Source: Corynebacterium yonathiae (lineage in GTDB: Bacteria > Actinomycetota > Actinomycetes > Mycobacteriales > Mycobacteriaceae). From it: a stretch of DNA of 58,929 nucleotides. The notes below the pieces were generated by a model. The model was not told the DNA's origin. It worked only from the letters and a program-made list of their open reading frames with translations, and did not search any database. Shown here in pieces: positions 7,278-15,201 of the stretch (its first letter is position 1; every line of letters starts with the position of its first letter). Made by a program: the position numbers and the translations under genes. The stretch is taken from the NCBI RefSeq assembly GCF_022288805.1, contig NZ_JAKOPM010000014.1, positions 1-58,929 of the forward strand, in the 5' to 3' direction.

Positions 7278-7640
7278 TTACTTTTGTCCCGGCAGGACCT
7301 CGGCTTGGAGCATATCCAGGAACGGGTTCTGGAGCTGCGGGGCGGGATTGTCCTGCGGGTCGGAGTCTTCTTCGTCCTCGTCCTGGGTGTCGATGTGGTG
7401 CTCCTCGACCATGGCCCAGTAAGCGTCGAAGCCGGTGTCCTCGTCGGCGTACTTGTCTTTCATGCGGAAGCCCTCTTTCACAATCCAGCGATCTCCGTCG
7501 CGGTCGTCTGTGACGCACTCCCATTCGTAGGCCTCTGCGACGATTGCGTCCACGTCGTATTCGTCTGCCCATTCTCCGAGGCCCTCGCGGGTGGACCCTG
7601 CGATTTCTTCAAGAGATCCGTAGTAGGTGGTGTTGCTCAT
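7278..7640 (-). CDS. First gene of the leftward early operon, acidic 120-aa protein
   Basis: I start at ATG 7640 (MSNTTYYGSLEEIAG), which has GGAAAAGGAAA just upstream; a longer frame to 7721 would run into the promoter. The protein is strongly acidic (runs of Asp/Glu such as DTQDEDEEDSD near the C-terminus) with several Trp and Tyr, features of DNA-mimic or anti-restriction proteins but also of many small phage proteins. No family recognised. As the first gene behind the leftward promoter it would be made earliest after induction. Confidence 0.72.
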   Translation of the reverse strand: MSNTTYYGSLEEIAGSTREGLGEWADEYDVDAIVAEAYEWECVTDDRDGDRWIVKEGFRMKDKYADEDTGFDAYWAMVEEHHIDTQDEDEEDSDPQDNPAPQLQNPFLDMLQAEVLPGQK

Positions 7641-7719
7641 TTTCCTTTTCCTTTCTGAGCAGTGGTGGATGTGTGGTGTACCGATTCTGGAATGTTTCCT
7701 TCCTGATCGGTATGACTCC

Positions 7720-7747
7720 ATAGTACCAAATATTTGTCGTAGTGCAA
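7720..7747 (-). promoter_or_regulatory. Candidate early leftward promoter
   Basis: On the minus strand TTGCAC (7747-7742) and TACTAT (7725-7720) are 16 bases apart, about 80 bases before the ATG at 7640. The pair is enclosed by an 8-base inverted repeat, GATTCTGG at 7683-7690 and CCAGAATC at 7750-7757, which could be repressor half-sites. Confidence 0.5.
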
Positions 7748-7765
7748 TACCAGAATCACAAAATG

Positions 7766-7795
7766 TTGACCTTTATTTTTCAGTATGTGTACACT
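7766..7795 (+). promoter_or_regulatory. Candidate promoter for repressor and integrase
   Basis: TTGACC at 7766-7771 and TACACT at 7790-7795 with an 18-base spacer, facing rightward toward the genes at 7876 and 8305. The -10 overlaps the palindrome GTGTACAC (7786-7793). It lies back to back with the leftward promoter, the usual layout of a phage lysis-lysogeny switch. Confidence 0.5.
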
Positions 7796-7851
7796 CAATT
7801 AATGTGTCGCCCGGTAAGGGTTGATTTTTACACAAATAAAGTATCGCCATA

Positions 7852-7867
7852 TGTGAGGAGTATCACA
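7852..7867. promoter_or_regulatory. CRP/GlxR-type binding site before the phage repressor
   Basis: TGTGAGGAGTATCACA has both arms of the CRP-family consensus TGTGA-N6-TCACA. GlxR, the cAMP-dependent CRP-family regulator of corynebacteria, uses this consensus. The site includes the only GAGGAG-like ribosome binding site and ends eight bases before the ATG at 7876, downstream of the proposed promoter, where binding would act as a roadblock. Confidence 0.5.
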
Positions 7868-7875
7868 AATAACTC

Positions 7876-8295
7876 ATGGAAAAACACGTCGGAAACTCAC
7901 GCCGTCTGGTAAACGGAAGCCGCGAGGTCACGCTGTTACACATCAGACAATTCTGTTACCCCTATCGAGCTGTTACCCAAGAAGATATAGCTTCTGACCT
8001 GCACATATCCAGGGCACAGCTCATTAATCGACTCCGCTCAGGGTTCACTGCGGGAGAGGTCATTGAGCTTGCAGAGGTGACCGAGTCGGACCCGGTATCA
8101 CACCTTGTGTCTTTTGGCTTTATTACAGAAGAGCAGGTCAGCGGGTATGCTAAGAGGAAACTTACCCCCGAACAGGGGGTAGATATTCGTCTGGCCGATG
8201 CCTACGCCTCAAAAATCACTACCGTCGCGGTGAAACTCTCCAATGTTTTGCGTGGCTTGGACCCCGACGCTGACCATTTTGACGAACCGTTCTAA
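7876..8295 (+). CDS. Probable phage repressor (helix-turn-helix), 139 aa
   Basis: The N-terminal half has a helix-turn-helix of the type VTQEDIASDLHISRAQLINRL at about residues 34-54. The remainder is helical with no peptidase motif, so it is not a LexA-like self-cleaving repressor. It is transcribed divergently from the early operon and just upstream of the integrase, the place of an immunity repressor. The start is odd: the Shine-Dalgarno GAGGAG (7855-7860) lies 15 bases from ATG and inside a GlxR-type dyad; no other in-frame start exists after the stop at 7870. Role inferred from motif and context. Confidence 0.65.
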   Translation: MEKHVGNSRRLVNGSREVTLLHIRQFCYPYRAVTQEDIASDLHISRAQLINRLRSGFTAGEVIELAEVTESDPVSHLVSFGFITEEQVSGYAKRKLTPEQGVDIRLADAYASKITTVAVKLSNVLRGLDPDADHFDEPF

Positions 8296-8304
8296 GGGCG
8301 ACAA

Positions 8305-9399
8305 TTGGCTTCTATCAGCGAATACAAAACCAAAAATGGACTCCGGTACCGCGTGTTGTGGCGTGATCCGGAGACTCAGAAACAGCGTACAAAGCGGGGT
8401 TTTTCTAGCGCACGATCCGCACAAGTGTGGGCCGCGAAAATGCTTGTTGACCAGGTGGAAGGCTCGTGGGTGGACCCGCAGAGGGGCAGGACTCCTATGT
8501 CTACCATCATTGCTGCGTGGCACGAGGCCAAGTCCTTATCTTGGGCTGAGTCTTCTGCTCGTAGCAACGGCACGTACATCCGACACCGGATCACCCCGCG
8601 GTGGGGGAACTCGGCTGTGGGGAAAATCAGCAGGTCAGGTGTGCAGGAGTGGGTGAATTCCCTGTATGCGGAGGACGGGTTATCCGGAAAAACTGTACGG
8701 ATTATTTATGGATTATTTTCCGCGATCCTGGAGTACGCCGTTCAAGAAGGGTATATCCCCAAATCACCCTGCCAGGGGATTGTGCTGCCCAAGAAAAACC
8801 CTCCCCGAAAAGTGTATTTGACCGTTTCCCAGGTTAAACGGCTCGCTGACGAGTGTTCTCGGCACGGGGATGCGGTTCGAGTATTAGCCACCACAGGGCT
8901 GCGTTTCGGTGAGCTGGCTGGCCTTACCCCTGAGGACGTCAGCTTTAATACTCGCAGGCTGGTTGTCCGGCGTTCTGCCACTACCGTGGGTGGGAAAATC
9001 GTCGTCGGTCCACCAAAAACACGCAAAACCCGTACTGTGGCGTTTTCTGATGTGGTGGCCGACGATCTTAGGGCACGTGTAGCAGCTGTGGGACCAGGGG
9101 AGTATCTTTTCCACAGCCCTGGAGACCCGACTACTCCCATGCGTCTTCCGAGCTCAGGATCATGGTTCACGGAGGCTGTGGCGCGTCTACAGGCCGAAGA
9201 CCCGTCGTTCCCACACATCACCCCACATGGACTCCGGCACACCGCGGCGTCTCTACTGATTAGTGCGGGGGCAACCGTTTTGGTGGTGAGCCGTCAGTTG
9301 GGGCACGAGGACGCGGCTATGACACTAAATACTTATGCTGACCTCTTTGACGATGATTTAGGGTCTGTGTCTGCGAAAATGTCTGATTTGTGGGCCTGA
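8305..9399 (+). CDS. int: Tyrosine-type site-specific integrase
   Basis: 364 residues starting at TTG 8305, nine bases after the preceding stop, with AAGGG upstream. An N-terminal arm-binding domain (SISEYKTKNGLRYRVLWRD) and a core SAM-like domain precede the catalytic domain, whose residues are visible: Arg200 (GLRFGELAG), His308 and Arg311 (HGLRHTAAS), His334 (LGHED) and Tyr344 (NTYADLF). It would recombine phage attP with the host site. It ends 129 bases before the 3' end of the tRNA gene at 9528, the standard location next to an attachment site. All catalytic residues are intact. Confidence 0.95.
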   Translation: MASISEYKTKNGLRYRVLWRDPETQKQRTKRGFSSARSAQVWAAKMLVDQVEGSWVDPQRGRTPMSTIIAAWHEAKSLSWAESSARSNGTYIRHRITPRWGNSAVGKISRSGVQEWVNSLYAEDGLSGKTVRIIYGLFSAILEYAVQEGYIPKSPCQGIVLPKKNPPRKVYLTVSQVKRLADECSRHGDAVRVLATTGLRFGELAGLTPEDVSFNTRRLVVRRSATTVGGKIVVGPPKTRKTRTVAFSDVVADDLRARVAAVGPGEYLFHSPGDPTTPMRLPSSGSWFTEAVARLQAEDPSFPHITPHGLRHTAASLLISAGATVLVVSRQLGHEDAAMTLNTYADLFDDDLGSVSAKMSDLWA

Positions 9400-9472
9400 T
9401 TCCGTGACAACATCTGACAACATTTTCTGATCGCAATGATCGTTATGATCGCAATGACTGCTGTTTCGTAAC

Positions 9473-9519
9473 AAGAAAAAACAACCCTCTACCAGGAGGT
9501 TCCCGGTCAGAGGGTTGTT
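9473..9519 (-). terminator. Terminator of the tRNA gene at the prophage edge
   Basis: AACAACCCTCT (9480-9490) and AGAGGGTTGTT (9509-9519) form a perfect 11-pair stem. On the minus strand it is followed by a run of T with one C, so it terminates leftward transcription of the tRNA at 9601-9528. It may also insulate the converging integrase transcript. Confidence 0.82.
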
Positions 9520-9527
9520 ACGAAAAG

Positions 9528-9601
9528 TGCCCCTGGTGAGACTCGAACTCACACTGGACGGGTTTTGAATCCGTTGCCTCTGCCAATTGGGCTACAGGGG
9601 C
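9528..9601 (-). tRNA. tRNA with anticodon CAA (Leu by codon)
   Basis: A complete cloverleaf: acceptor GCCCCTG/CAGGGGC, a 3-pair D stem, anticodon loop TTCAAAA giving CAA, a 5-base variable loop CCAGT, T stem GTGAG/CTCAC with loop TTCGAGT, then discriminator A; CCA is not encoded. CAA reads UUG, so leucine. Leucine tRNAs normally have a long variable arm, whereas this one is short, and the last anticodon-stem pair is A-C. The 3' end faces the prophage and is the likely integration site. A -10 like TACTAT lies at 9643-9638. Confidence 0.85.
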
Positions 9602-9751
9602 GCACAGTGTCAAGGCTGGCTGCCTTCGACTGTGAAAATAGTAGCGCAGGGCACCGGCGAATTCCTAATTGGGTAAGGGGTAGTGGGGGAATCCCCACGT
9701 CATCCGGTAAATGTGCACCAAGGTGTTCGGATATCGGCTCGCTTCTCTAGT

Positions 9752-12400
9752 ATGGGGCAAGTGACTACTAAACAGCCTCGACTTCTGCTCATTGACGGCC
9801 ATTCTATGGCGTTTCGTGCGTTCTATGCCTTGCCGGTAGATAACTTTTCTACCTCGGGTGGCCAGCACACCAATGCCGTATATGGCTTTTTATCGATGCT
9901 TTCCAATATCGTGGCGGAGGAGAAGCCCGATGCCATTGCGGTGGCATTCGATGTTGGGCGCAAGACCTTCCGCACCGAATTGTTCCCAGACTACAAGGCG
10001 CAGCGTGAAGCCGCGCCGGAGGAATTTAAGGGCCAAGTCGACATCATCCGTGAGGTGCTCGAGGTGCTGGGGATTACCACCCTATCCCGCGAGAACTTTG
10101 AAGCCGACGATATTCTGGCTACTCTCGCGACTGAGGCGCAGGACTATGAGACCCTCATCGTCACCGGTGACCGCGATTACCTGCAGTTGGTAAACGAATC
10201 TACGACGGTGCTCTATCCCATGAAGGGCGTATCCACGCTTCATCGCTTTACCCCCGCCGCAGTGGAGGAAAAGTATGGGCTCACGCCTGCGCAGTACCCA
10301 GACTTTGCCGCACTGCGCGGTGATCCTTCCGATAATTTGCCGGGCATCCCCAAGGTGGGCGAGAAGACGGCTACTAAGTGGATTGTCAAGTATGGGGACT
10401 TGGCATCACTGGTTGAGCACGCTGAAGAGATCAAAGGCGTGGTGGGAAATAACTTCCGCGAGCGCATCGATCAGGTGCAGATGAATCGCAAGCTCACCCA
10501 GATGATCACGGATATGGACCTGGATGTCGACCCAGACGATCTAGCTTTCAAGGAGGCTAAGGTCGCCGACGTTGCTGCTAAGTTCGATGACCTCGAGTTT
10601 GGCACCAACCTGCGCGATCGCGTACTGGCCGCCATTCCCAATGACGGCGCTGAGGCAACGGAGCAGACCGAGGAGGTCCAAGAGCTAGAGACGGTCATCG
10701 ACGATGAGCCTTTGTCCCAGTGGCTGCCAGGCCGAGAGCACGTTGCGGTTTATGTCCAAGGCGAGGGAAGCCCAGGACAGGGTGATGCATCGGCGATTGC
10801 TTTCGTAGACCAGGAACGCCACGGGCTGCAAGTGGAGTTGGGCGATCTTTCTGCCGCGGATGATAAGGCCTTAGCGCAGTGGCTGGCCTCCGATGCGCCG
10901 AAGTATTTCCACGAGGCGAAGGCGGCCTTCCATATGCTTGCAGGCCGGGGCATTGAGCTAGCCGGCATTGCCCACGACACGGCTATTGCCGCCTACTTGC
11001 TGCGGCCCGGTCAGCGCACTTACGCGCTTGCCGACGTCTACCAACGCCACCTCCAAAAGACCCTCGGCGCCGCCACGGAGCAGCTTTCCTTGCTGGATGA
11101 TTCCACCTTGGTAGATCAAGCCGCAGCCATTATGGAGCTGGCGGAAAGGCTGACCGCGGAGCTGCAGGAAATTGATTCTTTCGAGCTTTATACCGATTTA
11201 GAGCTGCCCTTGGTGACCATCCTGGCGCGCATGGAAGCTACCGGCATTGCCGTCGACGTGGACATTCTCGAAACGCAGAAGGATGCCTTCGTAGAGCAGG
11301 TCGCCGAACAAGAGCGCGCCGCCCGTGAGCTTGCCGGTGACGATAAGCTCAACCTCAACTCACCCAAGCAGCTACAAACCGTACTCTTTGAGACTTTTGA
11401 TCTGCCCAAGACCAAGAAGACCAAGACCGGCTATTCCACCGCGGCCAAGGAGATTGAGCAGCTTGCGGCTAAGAATCCCCACCCGTTCTTAGACCACCTT
11501 TTGGCTCACCGTGAGTACCAAAAGATGAAAACCACCCTCGAAGGTCTAATCAAGACCGTGCAGCCGGACGGTCGCATCCACACCACGTTTAATCAGACGG
11601 TGACGTCGACTGGCCGCTTGTCCTCGACGGAACCAAATCTGCAGAATATTCCGGTGCGGACCGAAGCTGGGCGACAGATTCGCTCTGCGTTTGTCGTAGG
11701 CGAGGGCTACGAAGAGCTCATGACCGCGGACTATTCGCAGATTGAGATGCGGGTGATGGCGCACCTCTCGGCAGATCCCGGGCTTATCGAGGCCTATAAG
11801 GACGGCGAAGACCTGCATAACTACGTCGGCTCCCGAGTCTTCGATGTGCCCGTCAACCAAGTCACGCCGGAGCTGCGCCGCCGCGTTAAGGCAATGTCTT
11901 ATGGTTTGGTGTATGGCCTGTCGGCATTCGGCCTATCCCAGCAATTGGGCATCCCGGCTGGGGAAGCGAAGTCCATCATGGAAAGCTACTTTGAGCGTTT
12001 TGGTGGGGTAAAGAAATACCTCGATGAAGTAGTGGTCCAGGCACGTAAAGATGGGTATACAGCCACCCTCTTTGGTCGCCGCCGCTACTTGCCAGAGCTC
12101 AACTCCGATAACCGCCTAGCGCGCGAGAACGCAGAGCGAGCTGCACTTAATGCGCCGATCCAAGGCACTGCTGCAGACATTATCAAGGTGGCAATGATTA
12201 GGGTTGACCGTGCATTGCAGGACATGAAGTCCCGCGTGTTGCTACAGGTTCACGATGAATTGGTAGTTGAGGTCGCTCCTGGCGAGGCTGACCAGGTCCG
12301 TGAAATTCTCGAGCGGGAGATGGACTCTGCTATCGAGCTCAACGTGCCGCTGGAGGTCTCGGCTGGTGCCGGCAAGGATTGGGATGCCGCAGCCCACTAG
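9752..12400 (+). CDS. polA: DNA polymerase I
   Basis: About 882 residues. An N-terminal 5'-3' exonuclease domain (LLLIDGHSMAFRAFYALP, TGDRDYLQL, GDPSDNLPGIPKVGEKTA) is followed by a degenerate 3'-5' exonuclease region lacking the catalytic Asp-Glu pair, then the family A polymerase domain (TADYSQIEMRVMAHLS, RRKVKAMSYGLVYGLS-like helix and LLQVHDELVVE). It fills gaps and removes RNA primers. Loss of proofreading residues is usual in actinobacteria. I start at ATG 9752 (MGQVTTKQPRLL) where family similarity begins; the upstream ATG at 9683 adds 23 unlikely residues. It lies divergent from the tRNA and overlaps the next gene by 17 bases. Confidence 0.95.
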   Translation: MGQVTTKQPRLLLIDGHSMAFRAFYALPVDNFSTSGGQHTNAVYGFLSMLSNIVAEEKPDAIAVAFDVGRKTFRTELFPDYKAQREAAPEEFKGQVDIIREVLEVLGITTLSRENFEADDILATLATEAQDYETLIVTGDRDYLQLVNESTTVLYPMKGVSTLHRFTPAAVEEKYGLTPAQYPDFAALRGDPSDNLPGIPKVGEKTATKWIVKYGDLASLVEHAEEIKGVVGNNFRERIDQVQMNRKLTQMITDMDLDVDPDDLAFKEAKVADVAAKFDDLEFGTNLRDRVLAAIPNDGAEATEQTEEVQELETVIDDEPLSQWLPGREHVAVYVQGEGSPGQGDASAIAFVDQERHGLQVELGDLSAADDKALAQWLASDAPKYFHEAKAAFHMLAGRGIELAGIAHDTAIAAYLLRPGQRTYALADVYQRHLQKTLGAATEQLSLLDDSTLVDQAAAIMELAERLTAELQEIDSFELYTDLELPLVTILARMEATGIAVDVDILETQKDAFVEQVAEQERAARELAGDDKLNLNSPKQLQTVLFETFDLPKTKKTKTGYSTAAKEIEQLAAKNPHPFLDHLLAHREYQKMKTTLEGLIKTVQPDGRIHTTFNQTVTSTGRLSSTEPNLQNIPVRTEAGRQIRSAFVVGEGYEELMTADYSQIEMRVMAHLSADPGLIEAYKDGEDLHNYVGSRVFDVPVNQVTPELRRRVKAMSYGLVYGLSAFGLSQQLGIPAGEAKSIMESYFERFGGVKKYLDEVVVQARKDGYTATLFGRRRYLPELNSDNRLARENAERAALNAPIQGTAADIIKVAMIRVDRALQDMKSRVLLQVHDELVVEVAPGEADQVREILEREMDSAIELNVPLEVSAGAGKDWDAAAH

Positions 12401-13343
12401 CGCGGCATCTTTCTCTCGCCGAGAAAAGGCGCGCCTTAGGCTCGCCTCGCAAGGCTTAACCGTTCAGCAGTGGGACAGCACGGAGGAAGTGGTCCAGGCT
12501 TTCGGTGTTATGCAAGGCCAAGACCTGCACTCCGTGCGCCGATCCTTGGCCTTGCGGGCAGGAGACCACTCAGATGCCGGAAATATTGTGCGTGGGTATC
12601 CCATGCGCCATACGCTTTTTGCGGCTTCTATCAAGGACATAGGCTGGATAACCGAACTGTGCGCAAAAGAGCGCAGGGGAGACGCTGAACTGCGCAGCGC
12701 TATTAATCAGCTTATTGATACACCCCTTTCACGAGCCGAGCTCAAGCAACGGGCTGCAGCGGTCCTGCCGGAAGTGCCCTTTTGGCATATTGTGCGTGTA
12801 GCAATGGAAAGCGGTCACGCCGTCTACTCCGGAGCGGACCAGCTGATTACACCGATGGAGTTGCCGGGATTGGACAAGGTCTTCAATGGAGACCAGGTCG
12901 CAGCTACCGCTGACCTAATGGTCCGGTATTTCCGCACTCACGGCCCAGCGACGCTGCGGGACTTTGCGTGGTGGACAAAGCTACCGCAAAGACTAATTAG
13001 GCCAGCAGCTGAAAACCTTCCGCCGGACATTGTGCGGTGTGGAGAAGAATCCGAGGACTTTGTCTCGATAGAGGTAATTGATATGGCCGAGGCGCGAAGA
13101 AAGCGTTCGGTGCTCTTATTGGGAGCTTTCGACGAGTACATCCTGGGATACCGAGATCGGTTATTTGCGATGACTTCAGAAGTTCACGAGATACTTGCCC
13201 CTGGAAACCGCGGTGTCTTCCGCCGCCCCATTGTGGTGGACGGCCAGGTTCGTGGGACGTGGAATAAGCAAGCTATTGAGGATTTGGGTATTCCCGGCTA
13301 CGCAGAGCGCAAAATTCAGAAGTTGTGGCGGACTGCGCAATAA
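12384..13343 (+). CDS. Winged-helix DNA-binding protein of the AlkZ/HTH_42 family
   Basis: 319 residues from ATG 12384, overlapping the polA stop. Family features are RRKARLRLASQGL-type N-terminus, MQGQDLHSVRRSLALR with the Gln-rich QGQD motif, the YPMRHTLFAAS strand and a late GAFDEYILGYRDR followed by a PIVVDGQVRGTW hairpin. This family includes AlkZ glycosylases that unhook interstrand crosslinks and other azinomycin/alkylation-related DNA repair proteins. Coupling to polA by overlap is consistent with a repair role. The catalytic QxQ/QxD type motif is present as QGQD, but activity is inferred. Confidence 0.8.
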   Translation: MPQPTSAASFSRREKARLRLASQGLTVQQWDSTEEVVQAFGVMQGQDLHSVRRSLALRAGDHSDAGNIVRGYPMRHTLFAASIKDIGWITELCAKERRGDAELRSAINQLIDTPLSRAELKQRAAAVLPEVPFWHIVRVAMESGHAVYSGADQLITPMELPGLDKVFNGDQVAATADLMVRYFRTHGPATLRDFAWWTKLPQRLIRPAAENLPPDIVRCGEESEDFVSIEVIDMAEARRKRSVLLLGAFDEYILGYRDRLFAMTSEVHEILAPGNRGVFRRPIVVDGQVRGTWNKQAIEDLGIPGYAERKIQKLWRTAQ

Positions 13344-13420
13344 GTTTTTTTAGGTAGCCTTTTCTGTGCGGAAAGAATTATGCGTGCACATGGAGAAACT
13401 AGGAAGGGAAATACTGCGCA

Positions 13421-13777
13421 GTGACTCTGGAAGAGAAAGTAAATAAATGGAATCTCCGCTTTTTTGAAAGTTTGTGGGCCATTCAAGTGAATCTTCTTGC
13501 AGCCGATATTAATGACCTCGGGCTAGACCAATTCCTTGAAGACTATAAGGGTTCTGCAATTTCGTACCCGGTTTTAGCCGGGTCTTATTTTTTGATGGCC
13601 ATGATCGTAGCGCGCGTGGCGCCAAACCCTAAGGTCAGGAGATTGACGGCCGCTGGGGTGATGGTCGCTTCCACGGCCCTTGCGTTCCTCTTTCCGTCCG
13701 CGTGGATGTTTGCTGCGTTGGTTATTTTCGCCCTTGCTTATTACCTCTGGCCACGAAAAGAAGGCGTGTCTATCTGA
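13421..13777 (+). CDS. Small membrane protein of unknown function, 118 aa
   Basis: Starts with GTG at 13421 behind AGGAAGGG. A soluble, charged N-terminal 45 residues (LEEKVNKWNLRFFESLWAIQ) precede about three hydrophobic segments (SYPVLAGSYFLMAMIVA, VMVASTALAFLF, MFAALVIFALAYYLW) and a short basic tail. No family recognised. Its 3' end overlaps the convergent RDD gene by 37 bases, so the two transcripts are antisense at their ends. Confidence 0.7.
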   Translation: MTLEEKVNKWNLRFFESLWAIQVNLLAADINDLGLDQFLEDYKGSAISYPVLAGSYFLMAMIVARVAPNPKVRRLTAAGVMVASTALAFLFPSAWMFAALVIFALAYYLWPRKEGVSI

Positions 13778-14217
13778 GGTCGGCGCTCCACTAGGCAATT
13801 GGCCAGCATATCGAAGGGAGTTTGGCCAAAAGCGAGCATGCTTATGCTGAGAATTGCTAAAAATAGCGGCATTACTCCGGGCCAGCCTGTCAGCGTAAGC
13901 ATTGTGAGCAATAGCCAGGAATTACGCAGGCAGGCGGTGAAAAATCCTGGGTGGGTAGCAATGACTTCCAGCTGCAGGGACCACTTACCTAACGAGGTGG
14001 ATTTCGTGGCTTCCACCCATACTCGATAGGCGTAAAAGACCATGGCGGCGGCAATGGCATTATAGAGTTCTAAGGTCTCTCCAGTAAGAGGATGGCCGGC
14101 TACCGCATTCACTACCCATTGCACCACCATAACGATGGCAGCGGCTAGGAAGCTATCAATCCACCAGGCAATGCCACGTCGTATCAATAATCCAATCCGG
14201 TCCAAAACCATGTCCAT
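13741..14217 (-). CDS. RDD family membrane protein
   Basis: 158 residues with the RDD signature at the start (RRGIAWWIDSFLAAAIVM, the Arg-Asp in segment 1), a second segment around AIAAAMVFYAYRVW, the conserved GKWSLQLEV loop and a third hydrophobic region (LLTMLTLTGWPGVMPLFLAIL). RDD proteins are poorly characterised; some act as cation/proton exchangers. It starts four bases after the methyltransferase stop, so they form a leftward two-gene operon. Confidence 0.85.
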   Translation of the reverse strand: MDMVLDRIGLLIRRGIAWWIDSFLAAAIVMVVQWVVNAVAGHPLTGETLELYNAIAAAMVFYAYRVWVEATKSTSLGKWSLQLEVIATHPGFFTACLRNSWLLLTMLTLTGWPGVMPLFLAILSISMLAFGQTPFDMLANCLVERRPQIDTPSFRGQR

Positions 14218-14220
14218 AGG

Positions 14221-14952
14221 TTAGCGGGAATTGCGGCAGACGAAAATAATCGTGCCGGGAAACATTTCTCCTCGCTCCGGAGACCATTGGCCCCAGGTGG
14301 TGCTAAGGCCCTGTGGCCACTCGGGTTCAATGATGTCCTCGATAAGGAACGGGCCCTTGCCTTGTAAGGCTTGGAACCAGTCGGCGATGGTGCGATGGAA
14401 CTCCGCATATGTGAGATTGCCATCGCGGTCTTGTTCCAGATAGGCGCGATCGAAATAGCTAATATCGGCCGTTAGATTGGTGGGATCATCGGGGAAGATC
14501 CAGCGCATTGGATGGGTGACTGAGAGGACGAAACGACCGCCTGGTTTAAGAACTCGGGAGACCTCCTGCAGGGCTACGTCGATATTAGCGAGGAACGGAA
14601 AAGCGCCGAACGCAGAGAAGGCAGCATCGAAGGATTCAGTGGCATAGGGGAGCGAAAGCGCATCTGCTTGGGTCAGGGGAAGTGCCCCGGCAGCGTGGTT
14701 GAGCATGCCGCGGGAGATATCGACGCCGGTGGCAAAGCGGGCACGCGTTAGGAGCCACTCGGTACACGGTGCGGACCCGCAACCAATTTCCAGGACGGAA
14801 GAATCTGAGACGTCGCCAAGCAGGTGTGCTTGGTCCTCGTGGAGCATTTCTGGGCACCAATAAAAGGAAGAAAGATAGTCAGGGTGCTCGGCGTGGTAGC
14901 TGGCGGCGTCGCCATCCCAGTAGGCCTGATTTGCTTGCGATGGGGAAGTCAC
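14221..14952 (-). CDS. Class I SAM-dependent methyltransferase
   Basis: 243 residues. The SAM-binding motif I is VLEIGCGSAPCTEWLL, followed by ATGVDISRGML (motif II acidic residue), DALSLPYATESFDAAFSAFG (post-I/motif IV) and VLKPGGRFVLSVTHP. These mark the UbiE/Methyltransf_11 group, which methylates small molecules; the substrate is unknown. The gene is divergent from rpsA and is followed four bases later by an RDD protein gene. Conserved position beside rpsA in corynebacteria is expected from knowledge of that neighbourhood. Confidence 0.9.
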   Translation of the reverse strand: MTSPSQANQAYWDGDAASYHAEHPDYLSSFYWCPEMLHEDQAHLLGDVSDSSVLEIGCGSAPCTEWLLTRARFATGVDISRGMLNHAAGALPLTQADALSLPYATESFDAAFSAFGAFPFLANIDVALQEVSRVLKPGGRFVLSVTHPMRWIFPDDPTNLTADISYFDRAYLEQDRDGNLTYAEFHRTIADWFQALQGKGPFLIEDIIEPEWPQGLSTTWGQWSPERGEMFPGTIIFVCRNSR

Positions 14953-14992
14953 AGTGAGGAAAATTCCTTGGAGAAAAAGTTGGGCCGTGTAT

Positions 14993-15021
14993 TTGCCCTT
15001 TAAGCTGGACAGATGTAGTGT
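14993..15021 (+). promoter_or_regulatory. Candidate rpsA promoter and long leader
   Basis: TTGCCC (14993-14998), a 17-base spacer and TAGTGT (15016-15021). Start of transcription near 15028 would give a leader of about 175 bases before the rpsA ATG at 15202. The leader contains a compact hairpin GCTGCC-TTTTG-GGCAGC (15112-15128), with T-rich sequence before rather than after it, so it is not a terminator. It may be a binding site for S1 autoregulation, which is inference. Confidence 0.45.
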
Positions 15022-15201
15022 TGGTTGGGCGTGTCTATGCCACGGGTTGTTCTAAGCCGCTGTAGGAAGGCTTTAAGCAATCACGAGGCGGGATCGAATA
15101 TTTTCTTTTTTGCTGCCTTTTGGGCAGCTTATCAGGCTTTTTCGAGAGACGCGCAGTTGTCCAATTTCGATTTCCTACATTTATTCGGAGCATTTCTTAA
15201 T

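Noticed and set aside
7821..7850. Second rightward promoter TTGATT with a downstream TATCGC
   Set aside because: The hexamer at the proper distance is poor; the pair at 7766-7795 is better.
15112..15128. GCTGCC/GGCAGC hairpin in the rpsA leader as a terminator
   Set aside because: The T-rich run precedes rather than follows the stem on the plus strand, so it cannot terminate rpsA transcription.
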